In this document: positions 1 through 12,118 of the stretch, one piece after another
Position numbering within the stretch: the stretch's first letter is position 1
How the letters are laid out: each line of letters begins with the position of its first letter
Notes under the pieces: generated by a model
Told to the model about the DNA's origin: nothing
The model's database searches: none
The model's input: the letters and a program-made list of their open reading frames with translations, nothing else
Translations under genes and position numbers: made by a program
Origin: Tubiluchus corallicola
Taxonomy: Eukaryota > Priapulida > Priapulimorpha > Priapulimorphida > Tubiluchidae
Reading direction: 5' to 3'
Assembly (NCBI GenBank): GCA_030141605.1
Contig: JAQGDQ010000212.1
Coordinates: 171,700-235,699, forward strand
Length of the DNA: 64,000 bases

Positions 1-239
1 AAATATGTAAATATTATAATAACTAAACACAAAAGCTTTGATTGTATAAAAAAGCTATACTAGAATAGAAAGTGTGAGAAATTTCACACACCACAAGGGT
101 AGTTGCAATCTAATAGTACTAGGATTACCATCTATAGGTTTACTAAATATCAAATTATTTTTGTCATTGTTTTTATATGATTTTATGCTTACATGATTTT
201 ACGGAACAAAGAAATATTTATTCGCTTTTATTTGCTGCA

Positions 240-380
240 GGACAGAATAGGGCAAGACGATACATCGCAGTACAGACCAGAACAGAACAGAATGGACCGG
301 AACGGAACAGAAAGGAATGTAACATATCGGAACTGCAGGATACTGAGTGGAACAGAGCAGAATACAGCAGACCAGACACA
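240..380. repeat. degenerate pentamer/decamer repeat
   Basis: The stretch is a degraded run of short units related to GGAAC and CAGAACAGAA. Short open frames cross it on both strands, but they only reflect this low-complexity composition. Confidence 0.5.
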
Positions 381-409
381 ATAAAACTGCTACCTGTCAG
401 ATAGCATTA

Positions 410-2100
410 AAAACAATATATATTTCATAAATAGGTTAATATCGTGCTGCCGTCTATTGTTCGAAATATTACGAAATAGTTAACTAGTGTTTTCTGTGGT
501 CAAAAGATGCCGCCATATGACTACCTGAAATTTTTCGTAGCTTCCCTGTGTACTAGAACTAGAAAACAAAACAGCCGGATGCTATAATACGCTCTATTAA
601 GCAAAGACTGTATTACATTTAATTAAGCCTAATAATTAGTGTAGACACTTGTTAAAATCAACTTTTATCAAACTCTTCGCTGGCTTACAAACTCACAAAA
701 TGTTAGAAACGTCGTACCTGCTCTTCGGCATTTCGCAGGGACGTATCAAGCTTCTCTGTACAACATTTTAGGCTGATAGTTCTGTCCCGCACTTTTGGAA
801 TTTAGAAAAGATTTACTCTGCCTCCTGTTTTAACAATTCTTATTACGTTAATAAGTACGTCGCCTATTTAATTTTAACTACATTATTTTAATATTGTTTA
901 TTGTTTATCACATAAAAACACCATTACAATTATATAATAAGATATACTATATACAATTGTACAAACTGAAAACAAAAATTACTACAATTACTTGTTACTT
1001 AAGCAGTCAATTATTAGTGAACAAATGATCTAACTGCTTGCAGCTGAGCTAAAAGCTAGAACTAAAAGCCCAACTGCAATAATTAATAGAAGACATTTCG
1101 AGATACCAGACTTCTCTCCCGATATCTAAAAGTGCACGCTAATTAAAAATGAAAATTACCCGATAATTAAATTAAATACAAGAATTACTTACAGTTCAAT
1201 TAATATTAGATGATTGTTTGACACATTTCCATTAACACGTTAACATAAACGTATGATTCATTATTTTAGCTTACAATTTATCTAAATGATGTGGAATATT
1301 ACATGTGTTACATAAGTTTGTTTAATGTATCCAAACTTTAAGTTTAAGATGAATATAATTAGGGCCTGTATATCAGCAAATTTTATGTGTTTAGCCCCAA
1401 ATTATTCGAGGTCTGTTGGTCAAAATCAGGTGGCATTTTGATGGTGTACATGGTATATTTCTAATGTTTTAGGTAGATTAATAACTGATAGTTGCTTCAT
1501 GCTACTGATGTATTTATGTAGGACCAGTTTTCTATGCAAACTTGTTACATGCCTCAAATTTGCAGACCTTTTTTAATATTATGAGGCTAACTTCTTCTTT
1601 AATTCGACTTGCTAATTAATAATTTAAGCTATCTTAGTTAACTACTTGCATAAAGAAATTGTTGTCTCATGTTTAGTGTAGAAATTAGCTTCATGCTCAG
1701 CTGATTTACATAAACACACTAAAAGGGCTATATCAGATACATAATTATGAACTGATGAGTGTGATCTTTTTATTATTATTGTAGTAATTATAATGTAGTA
1801 ATTTCTAACTTCAGTTTTTAGCACTCCACTGTTATTTTTACTTTAACAAATGTGGAGAATCCGTTTTATTGCTGTGTTAGATTCTAGCTGCGTATAATCT
1901 ATACACCTAAAAAACTACATTGGGTAATTAAATTGACGGAGCTAGTTAAAGGTATATTGTAATCAAGCTTTGATTTGTCTGTACTCTGTCAAGTTATGTT
2001 ACTGAATATAATAATAAAAGATATATGAATATTATGATATATGAAAAGGTTAAGTGAAAGACAGCAACGTATCTCAACTGCAACCATCACGTGACCTGTA
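410..2100. other. AT-rich intergenic DNA, nothing recognised
   Basis: No coding exon, RNA gene or clear repeat was recognised. Open frames are short and lack protein-like composition. Confidence 0.5.
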
Positions 2101-2112
2101 TAAATTAAAGGT

Positions 2113-2345
2113 TTCTGCCACATAAGTTCAGTGACTTCAGTTGTTTTGCGTGGACTTTACTTAATTATGCATTAGTCTGTGCAAAGGATGATTTGCTAGC
2201 TGGATCTTGCTTGAGAACAAGAAAAAAGAACTAGGTAAGGTGCTAGACTGTTACTATTACAACAGCATGAGCTGTGAGGCGTTGTCTCAACATTTGACCT
2301 TTTCACGATCATCATCAATCGCTGGAACTATGAAAAATCTTATTT
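2113..2345 (+). repeat. dispersed repeat family A, copy 1
   Basis: About 230 bp match the segment at 38089-38365 in the same orientation. Shared blocks include TTCAGTTGTTTT, GTGGACTTTACTTA, GAACTAGGTAAGGT and TTACTATTACAACAGCATG. The similarity is interrupted by small indels, as expected of two old copies of one mobile element. No coding capacity is visible. An ATT/AAT microsatellite begins directly downstream at about 2365. Confidence 0.8.
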
Positions 2346-2362
2346 ATCAAATATCATTGTTC

Positions 2363-2364
<2 letters not shown>

Positions 2365-2420
<56 letters not shown>
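2365..2420. repeat. (AAT)n microsatellite
   Basis: About 18 uninterrupted AAT triplets. The poly-Ile frame across it on the minus strand is an artefact. Confidence 0.95.
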
Positions 2421-2421
<1 letters not shown>

Positions 2422-2928
2422 TAAGTCGAACATTGGAGCAAGATATTATCAAGCACTGCAATATTGTAACACTGCAAATGTGCTAAAGGTAGCCGTAATG
2501 AAGATATAGGACTATCATTCCACATATTCAGCGTAATCTAGATAACTCTGTCAGCCGTTTAAACACTCTCTGATACTAAATACACAAAACAGACGGTTCT
2601 CAAGAAAAAGTGCATTTCCTGGAAGCCGCGTTCATTTATCAAATCTTGTGTCTGTTACCAAATACCAATGCTTGCTGTAGGCTAAAAATACACAGGCGAA
2701 CGGGGAAAACCGAAAGTTACAGACATACTGCGCAGTGTACATTGTAGCATACATTTTAAACACGATGATTTATGCAAGTCACGTGACTAAAGGTGATGCA
2801 ATCAGTGGCTTGGTAAGGCAGCATTCAGTGAAGTTCAACTCTCAAAAGTTGATAAAGTTTCATCCTGATAACGTATTAAAATTGTGAAATTCAAATTCTG
2901 CTGTATAACACAGTTAAGGTTACTTATC

Positions 2929-4753
2929 ATGCCTTTGTTCCACACAGTAAACAGGTAAGTACAAGTAGTTTTTTAAATCTAAAAGTTACGATGCCGTTTT
3001 TAGGCCTATAAATGGTGCGGATCAGTGGCTCTTTATTTCACTGTAACAGTTTATAATGATTGATGAGTTGGAGTATTGTTGTAATCATTCATTCATTCAT
3101 TCGCTCAGCCTTTCTTTCTTTCCCTCTGCCTTTATTTTTTTCTTTCCTTCTTTTTTCTTAAATTTCATTCATTCATTTGCTTTGTTTATTTAATTCTATC
3201 CACCCCATTTCTATATATTCTGTGGCTTTTTATCTTTCAGTACTATCATCTACAAATTTATCATCTGAAATACCACCTGTTTACAATATGAAATTCCAAA
3301 TGAAAAACGCCCCAAAACGATTCATATTTTGAAAAGAGTCCGAAGACCGAACAACAACAAAAACCGAGTCTGTTTTCGGGCTGTGACTTTCCAGATATAA
3401 AGATCATACCAGGGAGTTTTAAAGCAAAAGAAAACACTTTTCATAAACAAAGTTTAAAAATTCGTTTTAGAATTTCATGTCACTTACATGCTGTCTTACT
3501 ACGCACAGAGCTTATAAAACTTGTAAATTTAAACTTCCATTTAAATGATGACTTTTTGGCACAGCCATTTTGACAATAAGTCGTTTGAAACGAGTTTAGA
3601 TAAAATTTGGAATAATAATCAGAGCATTCGTAGTCCACTGTTCACTGACTAAGCAAAAGTATAACGTACTTTACTTGTCAATAAGATCAATAATGGGTTT
3701 TTGGTGAGTCACTGGTGCATACTGGGATTGTGATACAGTACCGTTCTACCAGGTGGAACGAACTAGTTACCTAACTAGTTACTACCTTTCTAGTTACATA
3801 AGTCTTTCAAACAAATGTTATGAGCTGGAGTTGATTACAAAAACATGGTGAATAAACGGAGATGCATTTGCGACATTACTTCATTTTTATTGCCAGTGAG
3901 CACAAAATAACAAAAACAAAACATCGGGGCTGTCATCCTCAACAGCCGACATGGCTTTCACCTCAATAACAACTAACTAACTAGGTCAAAAGCAAGTTAC
4001 AGTACACAGATGAGAAGCCAACCTGGCGCTTAAATTAGAATCGGCAGGCGGGTCATAACACAAGTAAGAACAACGCTTTAATATAACTTTATAAGGAAAG
4101 TTTTCTTGGAATATACGTGTATTTTAGAATTCCCTTTTCTTCCCCTTTGACATTCGGTCATACATCCGTATTGAAAACAACTAAGTCATTTAATTTCCAG
4201 GAATGACCTAAAGCCTGGTGATCACATATACGTATGGAGGAGTGTGTTCTATGCTCACCATGGAATATACATCGGTAACGATGAGGTTATTCACTTTACT
4301 GGACCCTGCAAAGAAAGCAAAAGAGAAGCACGCGTCTATCGCAATTCTTTGGACGAATTCCTACAGGGTGGAACATTGAAAAAGTACGAATACGACAGTT
4401 CGATTCTTGCGGTGGGAGCAAAACTTTCAGGCACCTGTTGCGTACACAAAAGAGATGATCCAGGAGACATTGTCAAAAGAGCTAAAGAGTTTTACGAAAA
4501 GCAAGATTATACAGAAAAATATGGCAAATACCATGCTCTAGGCAACAACTGTGAGATGTTTGCACTGACGTGCTGCCTGGGTGAAAAAATGAAAAATGAC
4601 AATCCTAGGAGGAGACAAGAAATGCCAGGACCACGACAAGCAGTGACACCTGTCGTGGAGACGGCTACATACCCTTACGCTGCAGCGGTGCGCACGATGA
4701 CTGCTACAGGCAGTTATTTGAACACTTCGTTATCCAAGCTATTTAAAAAATAA
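2929..4753 (+). CDS. LRAT/NC-domain protein (two exons)
   Basis: Join 2929..2954 and 4201..4753, predicted 192 residues. Exon 1 starts at the ATG at 2929 and ends in CAG|GTAAGT; exon 2 follows a pyrimidine-rich TTTCCAG acceptor, and the split Arg codon restores one frame. The NC/LRAT hallmarks are in order: LKPGDHIYVW (12-21), HHGIYIG with the putative catalytic His28, VIH with His40, and NNCEMF with the putative nucleophile Cys126. The family (lecithin retinol acyltransferase, PLAAT phospholipase/acyltransferases, related NC proteins) transfers acyl groups through a Cys thioester. No signal peptide is seen and the C-terminus has no convincing membrane anchor, unlike vertebrate LRAT and PLAAT, so substrate and location are open. 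An AATAAA at 5326 may end the transcript. The gene stands alone. Domain assignment is firm; exact enzyme class is not. Confidence 0.88.
3485..3605 (+). repeat. dispersed repeat family E, copy 1 (intronic)
   Basis: Shares AGCTTATAAAACTTGTAAATTT and GTCGTTTGAAACGAGTTTAG-type blocks with 55225-55352 and, more weakly, with 21930-22040. It lies inside the intron of the LRAT-type gene. No coding capacity. Confidence 0.6.
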
Positions 4754-4929
4754 TAGATTTGTACAAAGTCGTTCATCAGCAGACTTAGCCAGAGTTTAAA
4801 AAAAGAACAATTACACAGACTACAATAACAAAATATCTTTGCAAGAAATTCTAATGTCTGTGATACAAGTTTGAAAATAAGATAGTGCTCTTTCGAGACT
4901 CGTCATGGTAAAGTTAAGAAGTCAAACTG

Positions 4930-5040
4930 CCCTTAAGATCTCGAAAAATCTTCGTTCTTTTCGCCCCTTTTAGTTGATGAAGTCCCTGAAGGACGAAAGC
5001 TTCTGGGGAAAAAAATAAAAAAATTTTGAGATCTTAAGGG
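4930..5040 (+). mobile_element. small terminal-inverted-repeat element with a hammerhead-like core
   Basis: Perfect 13-bp inverted repeats, CCCTTAAGATCTC at 4930-4942 and its complement at 5028-5040, bound a 111-bp unit in the probable 3' untranslated region of the LRAT-type gene. The interior carries TTGATGA, a GTCC/GGAC hairpin, then GAAA, which resembles a hammerhead ribozyme core. The first core base is T instead of C and one A is inserted before the helix, so activity is unlikely as read. Confidence 0.6.
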
Positions 5041-5325
5041 TTTTCACTTATACTATTTCTGATATAATTCTCCTTTTACAGAGTCAACTGTCATGATGAA
5101 AAAAATTCAGGTTAATTTTTTTATGTAAATTATTCAAACAAAAGTCAGTTATTGGATATTACAACATTTGTCGTGATTTGTGCATTTGTAAATGTTAGTA
5201 CAAGTAGTTCGTAAAGTTTTGAGTAACAGTTCAATAACTACATAAAATAGATATTGCCAAATCTCTAGTCGGCCGTATTAGCCTAGCTACGGCTAATGTT
5301 TGTGTTGTTGTGAAAATGGATTTTA

Positions 5326-5331
5326 AATAAA
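5326..5331 (+). terminator. AATAAA poly(A) signal, candidate for LRAT-type gene
   Basis: First clear AATAAA downstream of the stop codon at 4753, giving a 3' untranslated region of about 590 nt that includes the small inverted-repeat element. Confidence 0.4.
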
Positions 5332-5438
5332 ATGTTGATATGACATGACATGATTTTTCTACAAGTACTTAAGTTATCTCACGATGCTTTAACTTGTTAA
5401 AATACCCAATTTTTGTAGAATGTAACTGCTGTAATTGT

Positions 5439-5553
5439 ATATATATATAGGGAGTAATTAACTGACACTAGAAACATGCTTCTTGTAGGTTTTTGAACAA
5501 AACGCCACACACTTACGTATGGTAATTAAGATCAATAAAGAATAAGTTTAATT
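5439..5553 (+). repeat. dispersed repeat family B, copy 1
   Basis: About 115 bp nearly identical to 21395-21513: a TATATA run, then AGGGAGTAAT, then ACTGACACTAGAAACATGCT, then TTTTTGAACAAAA, then GGTAATTAAGATCAAT. Young copies of one non-coding element. Confidence 0.85.
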
Positions 5554-5602
5554 GGTATACAGAAACATAATAATACGCGATCACAAACAGAACAACATAC
5601 GA

Positions 5603-5925
5603 ATAGAGGCTGAAGTTGAGTCAGTTGCTACAACATGAGGTGACTCACACAGTAAATCAGCTAGCTTGGCTGAAGTTGAGTCAGTTGCTACTACATCAGC
5701 TGATTCACATAGTAAATCAGCTAGTTTGGCTGAAGTTGAGTCAGTTGCTACTACACGAGCTGACTCACACACTAAACCAGCTATCTCGGCTGAAGTTGAG
5801 TCAGTTGCTACTACACGAGCTGACTCACACACTAAATCAGCTATCTCGGCTGAAGTTGAGTCAGTTGCTACTACACGAGCTGATTCACAAACTAAATCAG
5901 CTAGCTCGGCTAAAGTTGTCTGACT
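5603..5925. repeat. 60-bp minisatellite, five units, with AP-1-like heptamers
   Basis: Five 60-bp units begin GCTGAAGTTGAGTCAG. Every unit carries TGAGTCA, and units 1, 3 and 4 also carry TGACTCA about 25 bp later (units 2 and 5 read TGATTCA). Open frames on both strands follow from the period being a multiple of three and are not taken as genes. Confidence 0.9.
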
Positions 5926-5949
5926 TTTCAGCTGAATTGGCTTAAAGAA

Positions 5950-6480
5950 AAAAATCAGCTAAGTCAGCTAATGACCGAAGTTTTGCTATCTAAATGATAA
6001 AAATGTTATCAAACTGTTAAATTATGGAGACAAATTTTTTAAATAATCCGTGTAGTTTATACACAGAAAAAAACCTGATGTACAAATTCAAATAATGCGC
6101 TGCTATAAAAAAAGACTTGGATATATTGCAAATATAATTTAAATCCAACTCTTGGAGAGGCTTATCTTGATTACCGGCGAATCAAGACCAAAATACCAAA
6201 ATGTTTCTATAGGTGTGGCTAATGTTGCCTATTTGTGTATTTAATTTTGAAATTTACCAGCTTTCTCGTTCAAAAATTTCTGAAGTTTAGTATCTCTGCC
6301 ACGTTTGGTTTTGTTACATTTCAACCAGTGATTTGTCATCATCATCATCCAATGAATCACACGTCCAGGGACATGATTCTGCTCACCACCCTATGCCAGG
6401 ACTCCCTACTCGCTGCAATGCCCCAAGTGGATTTATTTCTAAGGATCAATGCTAAAGTGTTTAAATCTTTCTGTGCAAAA
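5950..6480. other. no gene recognised
   Basis: AT-rich sequence between the 60-bp array and the LINE remnant. No exon-like signal seen. Confidence 0.4.
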
Positions 6481-6490
6481 TCTAAGTATG

Positions 6491-6724
6491 TTAACATTTG
6501 TCCTCCTGCAGGTTTTTAGCTGGTTCTATGGCTTGTTGAAGAGCTATCTTCACTGGAACATCACGAGGTAGTCTAAGCATATGCCCAATCCATCTTAAAC
6601 GGCGTCTTTTTATTTTTCTTGTCCAAGGTTCTTCTTTTATTTTTCCATATAGATCTTTGTTTGAAATTTTCTTTGGCCATACAACTACTACAAGAATCCA
6701 TGCTGATGCTACCGCAACTACCAC
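6491..6724 (-). pseudogene. non-LTR retrotransposon reverse transcriptase, C-terminal fossil
   Basis: The minus-strand frame contains KRRRLRWIGHMLRLP followed by VPVKIALQQ. This block (RRLRWLGHVLRM-like) lies near the C-terminus of the reverse transcriptase polyprotein of RTE-like and related non-LTR retrotransposons. There is no upstream polymerase domain in frame, so this is a 5'-truncated dead copy. Confidence 0.7.
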
Positions 6725-9700
6725 TACTACGCGCTTGAATCATTGCAGAGAGCAGGATGCCCAGCCATATAAGCAGGCGAACATTTAAGACAAAATACTT
6801 TAATTTAGATGAAAAATTAAAGTCAGTGGTTTGTTAGCACCACTACCGTTTCAGTGTCACGTGATTATCACAAAGAGCGAAAATTCTCGCAGCCCGCAAA
6901 AATGTCGGCTAACTTGACTCCGAACACTGAACGGCTGACGCGACTAAAGCTGGGTTTCTTATCGGCTAGGTCGACTGTAGAAATAAACCGACTGGCGCTT
7001 AGCTGAAACGGCGCCGCTCTGGGCTCTACATATGAAGAGATGTATAGATAACGATAATTAAGTTGCAAGCTAATATAATAAAATAGCAACTATCACATTA
7101 GTGTAAATATTGAGACATAATTATTACAATTGTTGAAATAGGCAGTGATGACGTAGCAATTTAAACGTGACAACATTTTACTACTATTGTTGACAGATAT
7201 CACTGCTGACATTCTAAAGATACAAAATTGTACACTTAGTATTATGAACAAAAATAATGATAATAAACATGTACAAATATAATAATAATAATAAACTAAA
7301 CTAAAAATATAAGGTATGTGTTATTTAATTTAGGTTTCTTTTGGCTAAGCACTCCCAAAGGAAATTTACAAACGAAAGCTGTGTCATTAGTTCTTCTCAG
7401 AAATATTAATTTGTTTTCGTTTGACATAATTTAGTCATCTAGCATTCAAGCTTGAATTATAGCATTAATATAATAATAACAACTAATCCATCATATGTAC
7501 CGGACCAATGTTTTTTATATATAGACTATATATATATATTGTAAGCACTCTAGCCTTTAAGCTACCAAGGTGGGGTAAAAAATTACCCTAGCTGTGTTTG
7601 TTCGCGTTTTGTATATTGATGCATACGACGACAAATTATTAAACTAGTACTGATTAAATATTTTTCAATTTGTTATGCAACCATAACTCGCTTTTGTTGA
7701 AAACTATTATTCATGTTTTTTTACGAAGCAAGAGTGCCGGATACTACCTAACTTGGAGTAACTTATCACCCCTCTTGGTCTTTTATGTAGGCAAAATTTT
7801 GGAGTTTACATAGCAGTATTTCTCTTTCTGGCAACGCCAAATGTTTACCTTGACACTGAAAAGTGCTGCAAAATTTCAATTGTGCAAAGTGACTTTTCTA
7901 ACAATCTTCCAAGGAAAGACGAAATGGATGTCTCAGAATTAAACAGTGAACATCATTAGTCTATAATACGACACAGACTTGATAAACCACGCAAAAACAG
8001 TAGAGCATAAGCAATATACTGTAGTGGTGGAATGCTTCCTTCATCCTTCCTACCCCATATATCTTCAACAAGTTGACCGAGAATTTGGCTTTGCACTACC
8101 GTGGGTACCTCTTTGGTCATTCTGTCCAGTTAAAAACACATAATAAGCAAAGTTTGTAGCGTAATTTGTTACCCCGCTTGGTCTTTATTGTGGTATAAAA
8201 ACCCCCTTGGTCGGCTAAGGGTTACGGGAAAGTTTATCGTGGCTGTCAGCGCCTGAAATGTTTTTGTAGAACTGAAGGTGCCAGGGAATGATTTACTCAA
8301 ATAATGAAATTACTGATAAGACTTACTATTTAGAAAAGCCTACGCCTTGTTTGTCACGTACAGAGGTAAGCTGTTTGTACATGTTGAGGCGTACTTATCA
8401 GTGTTATTAGCAGTTCATGTGATGAGATCTAAGTACACGAATGAGAGCTAGCTGGTTTTCCAAGAAGTGGTTAGTAACTAATAATAGGCACATGTTAATG
8501 TTATGAACAATCACAGTTTGTAACTCTGAGTGTTTGGTCTAAGTTTCTTAGCTCGTGTGATTATACTTTTGTATACGTTTTATAAATAATCCACTAAACA
8601 AGAAATTTTGTAAAAAAAATCTTTAAGAAAATCAAACTCTGCACTGCACACTAGTAGCCATGTTCATTTAATAACAATGATGATAGCGGCTAGTTTGTAG
8701 TGCAGACGTTGGTTTTGTTGATAAAAATGTTACAAAGCTTGTTATATGATGGGTTATTTATAAAATGATGCTGTTCTTGTTATAAAGAATTTCAAAACTG
8801 TACCGTTGTACACTTTTAAAGCATCTATGTATGGAAATACTTTACTAACATCAGTCCACAAGGTAAGCGGTAATTATAGTACATTGAATATATTGAAAAG
8901 TGATTAGCAGTCAAAGTACACTTGGTTTAAAGCGTTAAATATTTCTAGTCACTATTACGCATGCAATGCATGAGTTTCTTGACGAGCTTCGCTGTATGTC
9001 ACAATCTATTATAGTTCGATCTATGATTCATTTCAATTCAAATTTTTATTTCAATAACTAAGACCATATAAAATACAAATATCCAATGAAATAAAATAAA
9101 TACAAAATTACAAGAGTAAATATATATATATATATATACATCAAAAGGTAAATAAATTTGAGTTGCTAATTATGCAATAATTGTTCCATTTCACAAAAAA
9201 GCAAGATTTGATAAGTCTATTTTAGTTAACAGTAGCAGTTATAACACTATTGCCACAGTACAGTAGTGACCTATTTCGAACTTCTATATGATCTTCTTCG
9301 AATACGTCTAAAACGTGGTAAAGATAAGTTTACGCACATACCAGAAGCACTGCCATCGTAATTTCAGCATACAGTTTTCTGATACCATTGTTGTATGCAA
9401 TACGCAGTCTATTTATCATCCATTACTATAATTAATCCATAAAGACATACAGTAAACGTCGCAGCAGTAACACTTAAACAGCATGATTTTACCATCATCT
9501 GAACACATAGTAAATGCCATATAGTCAATTTGTACAGCGACTGTATAGAAATTTTCAGTCGTGGTGGCAGCTGCCACACCCTTGGAAATTATGACGTAAC
9601 TGGTGAAAATCACAACTTTTCGTAAACGCCTAATGCTCATGCAAAGATATCACAAAATTAATTACCCAATTTTTTGTAAAAACTTCCAAACTTCCAATCG

Positions 9701-10244
9701 TCCTATGAAATAAGCAAAGTACTCATATTGTCTTTAGAAATCTGTTGTTCTTCTAAGAAACTCTCATTTTGGTTCCTAAAGGATGACACGGCGATGTAGT
9801 TTGACTGACTGACTGCTGCTTTTCGTATTTTTATCCCGGTCTATCCTAGTCGTAGCAAGGCTACTAAAAAGGTTTTTCCTGAATGTGTGTAATTCTTAAA
9901 GGTAAAGACAAGCCTGCTGGGAAGTAAGGCTTATTTTAATGTTTTGCAAAAATACAATAAACACTGTAATGTAATAGGCATTTACTAATAAACATGTGAT
10001 GAGCAATCCGTGTAATTAGTACAATCGGTTTAAAGTCGCGTTTTTATTTCACACTTGAATGCTCCCGATTTGTCCAATCTTCCACCAATGACGTCGTCCA
10101 TCAGCAGAACAAAAGCAGCACAATGTCAATTTCCGTCAAAACTTTTTTACAAAAAATTGCGTAACTAATTTTGTGTTATTTTTTCATGAACAATAGGTGC
10201 TTATGAAAAGTCATAATGTTTTTTCTGGCATTCCAACTCAGATT

Positions 10245-10310
10245 ATAGAGTAGCTTTGTCGGGTGTACACTTGCGTGATCGTACACACTATTTTATTGGT
10301 ACATTTTTGG
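10245..10310 (+). repeat. local direct repeat, copy 1
   Basis: A ~55-bp block with GTGTACACTTGCGTGATCG and ACTATTTTAT is repeated at 10993-11047 in the same orientation. Confidence 0.7.
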
Positions 10311-10392
10311 TACATTCTACTTTGAAGAATCATAAAATAGCTTTAATTATGCCGACTTGTGGACGATTTTGCCGTGCAAGCACACATGTTCG
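10305..10392 (+). repeat. dispersed repeat family D, copy 1
   Basis: Matches 22797-22886 through ATTCTACTTTGAAG, GATTTGTGGACG-type and TTTTGC blocks. Non-coding. Confidence 0.6.
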
Positions 10393-10992
10393 TATGGCAA
10401 AACGAGCCTGAAGTTATTGTTGTTATCATCAACAGCCATTGTGCTGGTTGCATTGTAGAAAACAAATGTATAGAACCTCATTCTTATAACAGATGTTGAC
10501 ATGTGATGCACATTTACATGTTGTTAATGAACTACTGTTGTTCGTACCTTGCAATGGCTCGAATTTGGTCATTGTTATCATACGCATTCATTACCTAAAA
10601 CAAAATGATTCTTGACTAGCAAAATGCAGGTGTGAAAGGTAATAATGGGATGACACATTTACATTATGTTGTAATAAAGCTTGCCAAATAAATAAATTAA
10701 TTAAAAAGACAAACTACGTAGTATCAGAATGGGCCAGCGATTCTGCTGCTTGAGAATTTACATGTAACTCCTACAAGAACGCACCACTCAAAATTGAACT
10801 TATAAGACATTTGACTTTTCTGCTACTGTTACTGTATGAACACAGACATAACTAAATGATAACAAATTTGGCACCAATGTATTCACGTGAATCTTGATTA
10901 TTCAGTCATGCTATTCGTTTAAGTACTTACAAGAGATTTGATTGGATAAAATTGAGAAATATACACTCTTTTTATGCATTCCAACTTTGCCT

Positions 10993-11047
10993 ACTGAATA
11001 GCTTTGTCTAGTGTACACTTGCGTGATCGCACATACTATTTTATCCA
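10993..11047 (+). repeat. local direct repeat, copy 2
   Basis: Second copy of the block at 10245-10310. Confidence 0.7.
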
Positions 11048-12118
11048 TTGCGTGCTTGCTATAGAACCGTCTGCTGCACATGGTTCCAGGAAAAACTAAC
11101 CGATCACCCAGGACGAAATTAAGGTCGTTTCATCTTTTAAAAGGAATTTCTCCTTAAAAATAGAGTAGACTTTAGACTAAAGGGTATCAGAGTGTTGTGA
11201 CTGGATAGTTAAAATTTTCTGTATTAGCCAGTTTCACACAAGTGATGCTGAACGTTGTTATAGTGCATACAGTGAAGTTACTGAAAGCTCTTCTCAATTT
11301 TTTGTCAAATATTTATTTTTAATTTGTTTAAGGTAAGCAAATGCATTTTATGTATAGCTTCGTATGGAAATCTATTGTGTGAGGAGTAGAAACCTATAAA
11401 AGAGCAAACTAGTTACAACAATTTTAGTTTCCTGGCTTAGTGTTCGTATTTTCTTTTCTATGGTAGCCTGAAGGGCCACTGATTTTGCTTAGATATTTTT
11501 CGTAAAGATAACTGCAGACTCCATAGACGAACTAAATATGCACTCCCTGGACACATGCTTCCCTAAATGCGTCTTTTCTGTCTTCATACCACAAATGGTG
11601 AGGTGGAGTAACATGATTTCACGGTAAACGTACCTGAAAATTAAACAAATGCTTAAGACAAATGTATTAGGGAAGGCGTAGGTGAAGATGATGAAGCTGT
11701 CTGTGTGGAAATCTGGTAATGAAACTTTTGATACATTTAATTATTATATGACTAATAGATATTGACATTGTAATAGCAAGCCATAATTTACTGTACAATG
11801 AGGTTGACACTAGATCGTAACCAACTATACCAATACATTAAAATGGCCTCAACATTATTATACATATAATATAATACGGTGTCAAGCTCTACGAAAATGA
11901 GTTTTTGCGAAAATGTGGTGAATTCTGGTAAGTTTTTTAAAATTATTTTTTCTGTTACTCATTGCGTAACCCGCATAACTTTTGTATAATTGCGAACTTG
12001 ACTAATAAAGATGTTTGTACTTGCTTATAGTCCCTGAGGTAGCCCATAGCTAATCGAAAAATGTGTAGGACGAAAATCAAGATGTCTGATAGATATTGAA
12101 TTGCAGGATTTCAAAGAC

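Larger units (their letters stand above)
6730..12060. other. long intergenic region without recognised gene
   Basis: No coding exon could be supported on either strand. It contains a short TA microsatellite near 9120, dispersed-repeat pieces near 10.3 and 11.0 kb, and otherwise AT-rich unique sequence. The 5' untranslated exon(s) of the ankyrin/Mab-21 gene may lie near its right end: a strong donor CTG|GTAAGT is at 11927/11928. Confidence 0.4.

Noticed and set aside
4244-4246. GTG at 4244 as the start of the LRAT-type frame
   Set aside because: It would remove the conserved LKPGDHIYVW segment encoded just upstream. The two-exon model from the ATG at 2929 restores it.
6868-7089. 73-codon minus-strand frame
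   Set aside because: No recognisable family or splice context. It is at the length expected by chance.
12101-12118. TTG at 12101 as the start of the ankyrin/Mab-21 frame
   Set aside because: The TTGCAG there is better read as a splice acceptor. The ATG at 12119 has a good context and precedes the first ankyrin repeat.
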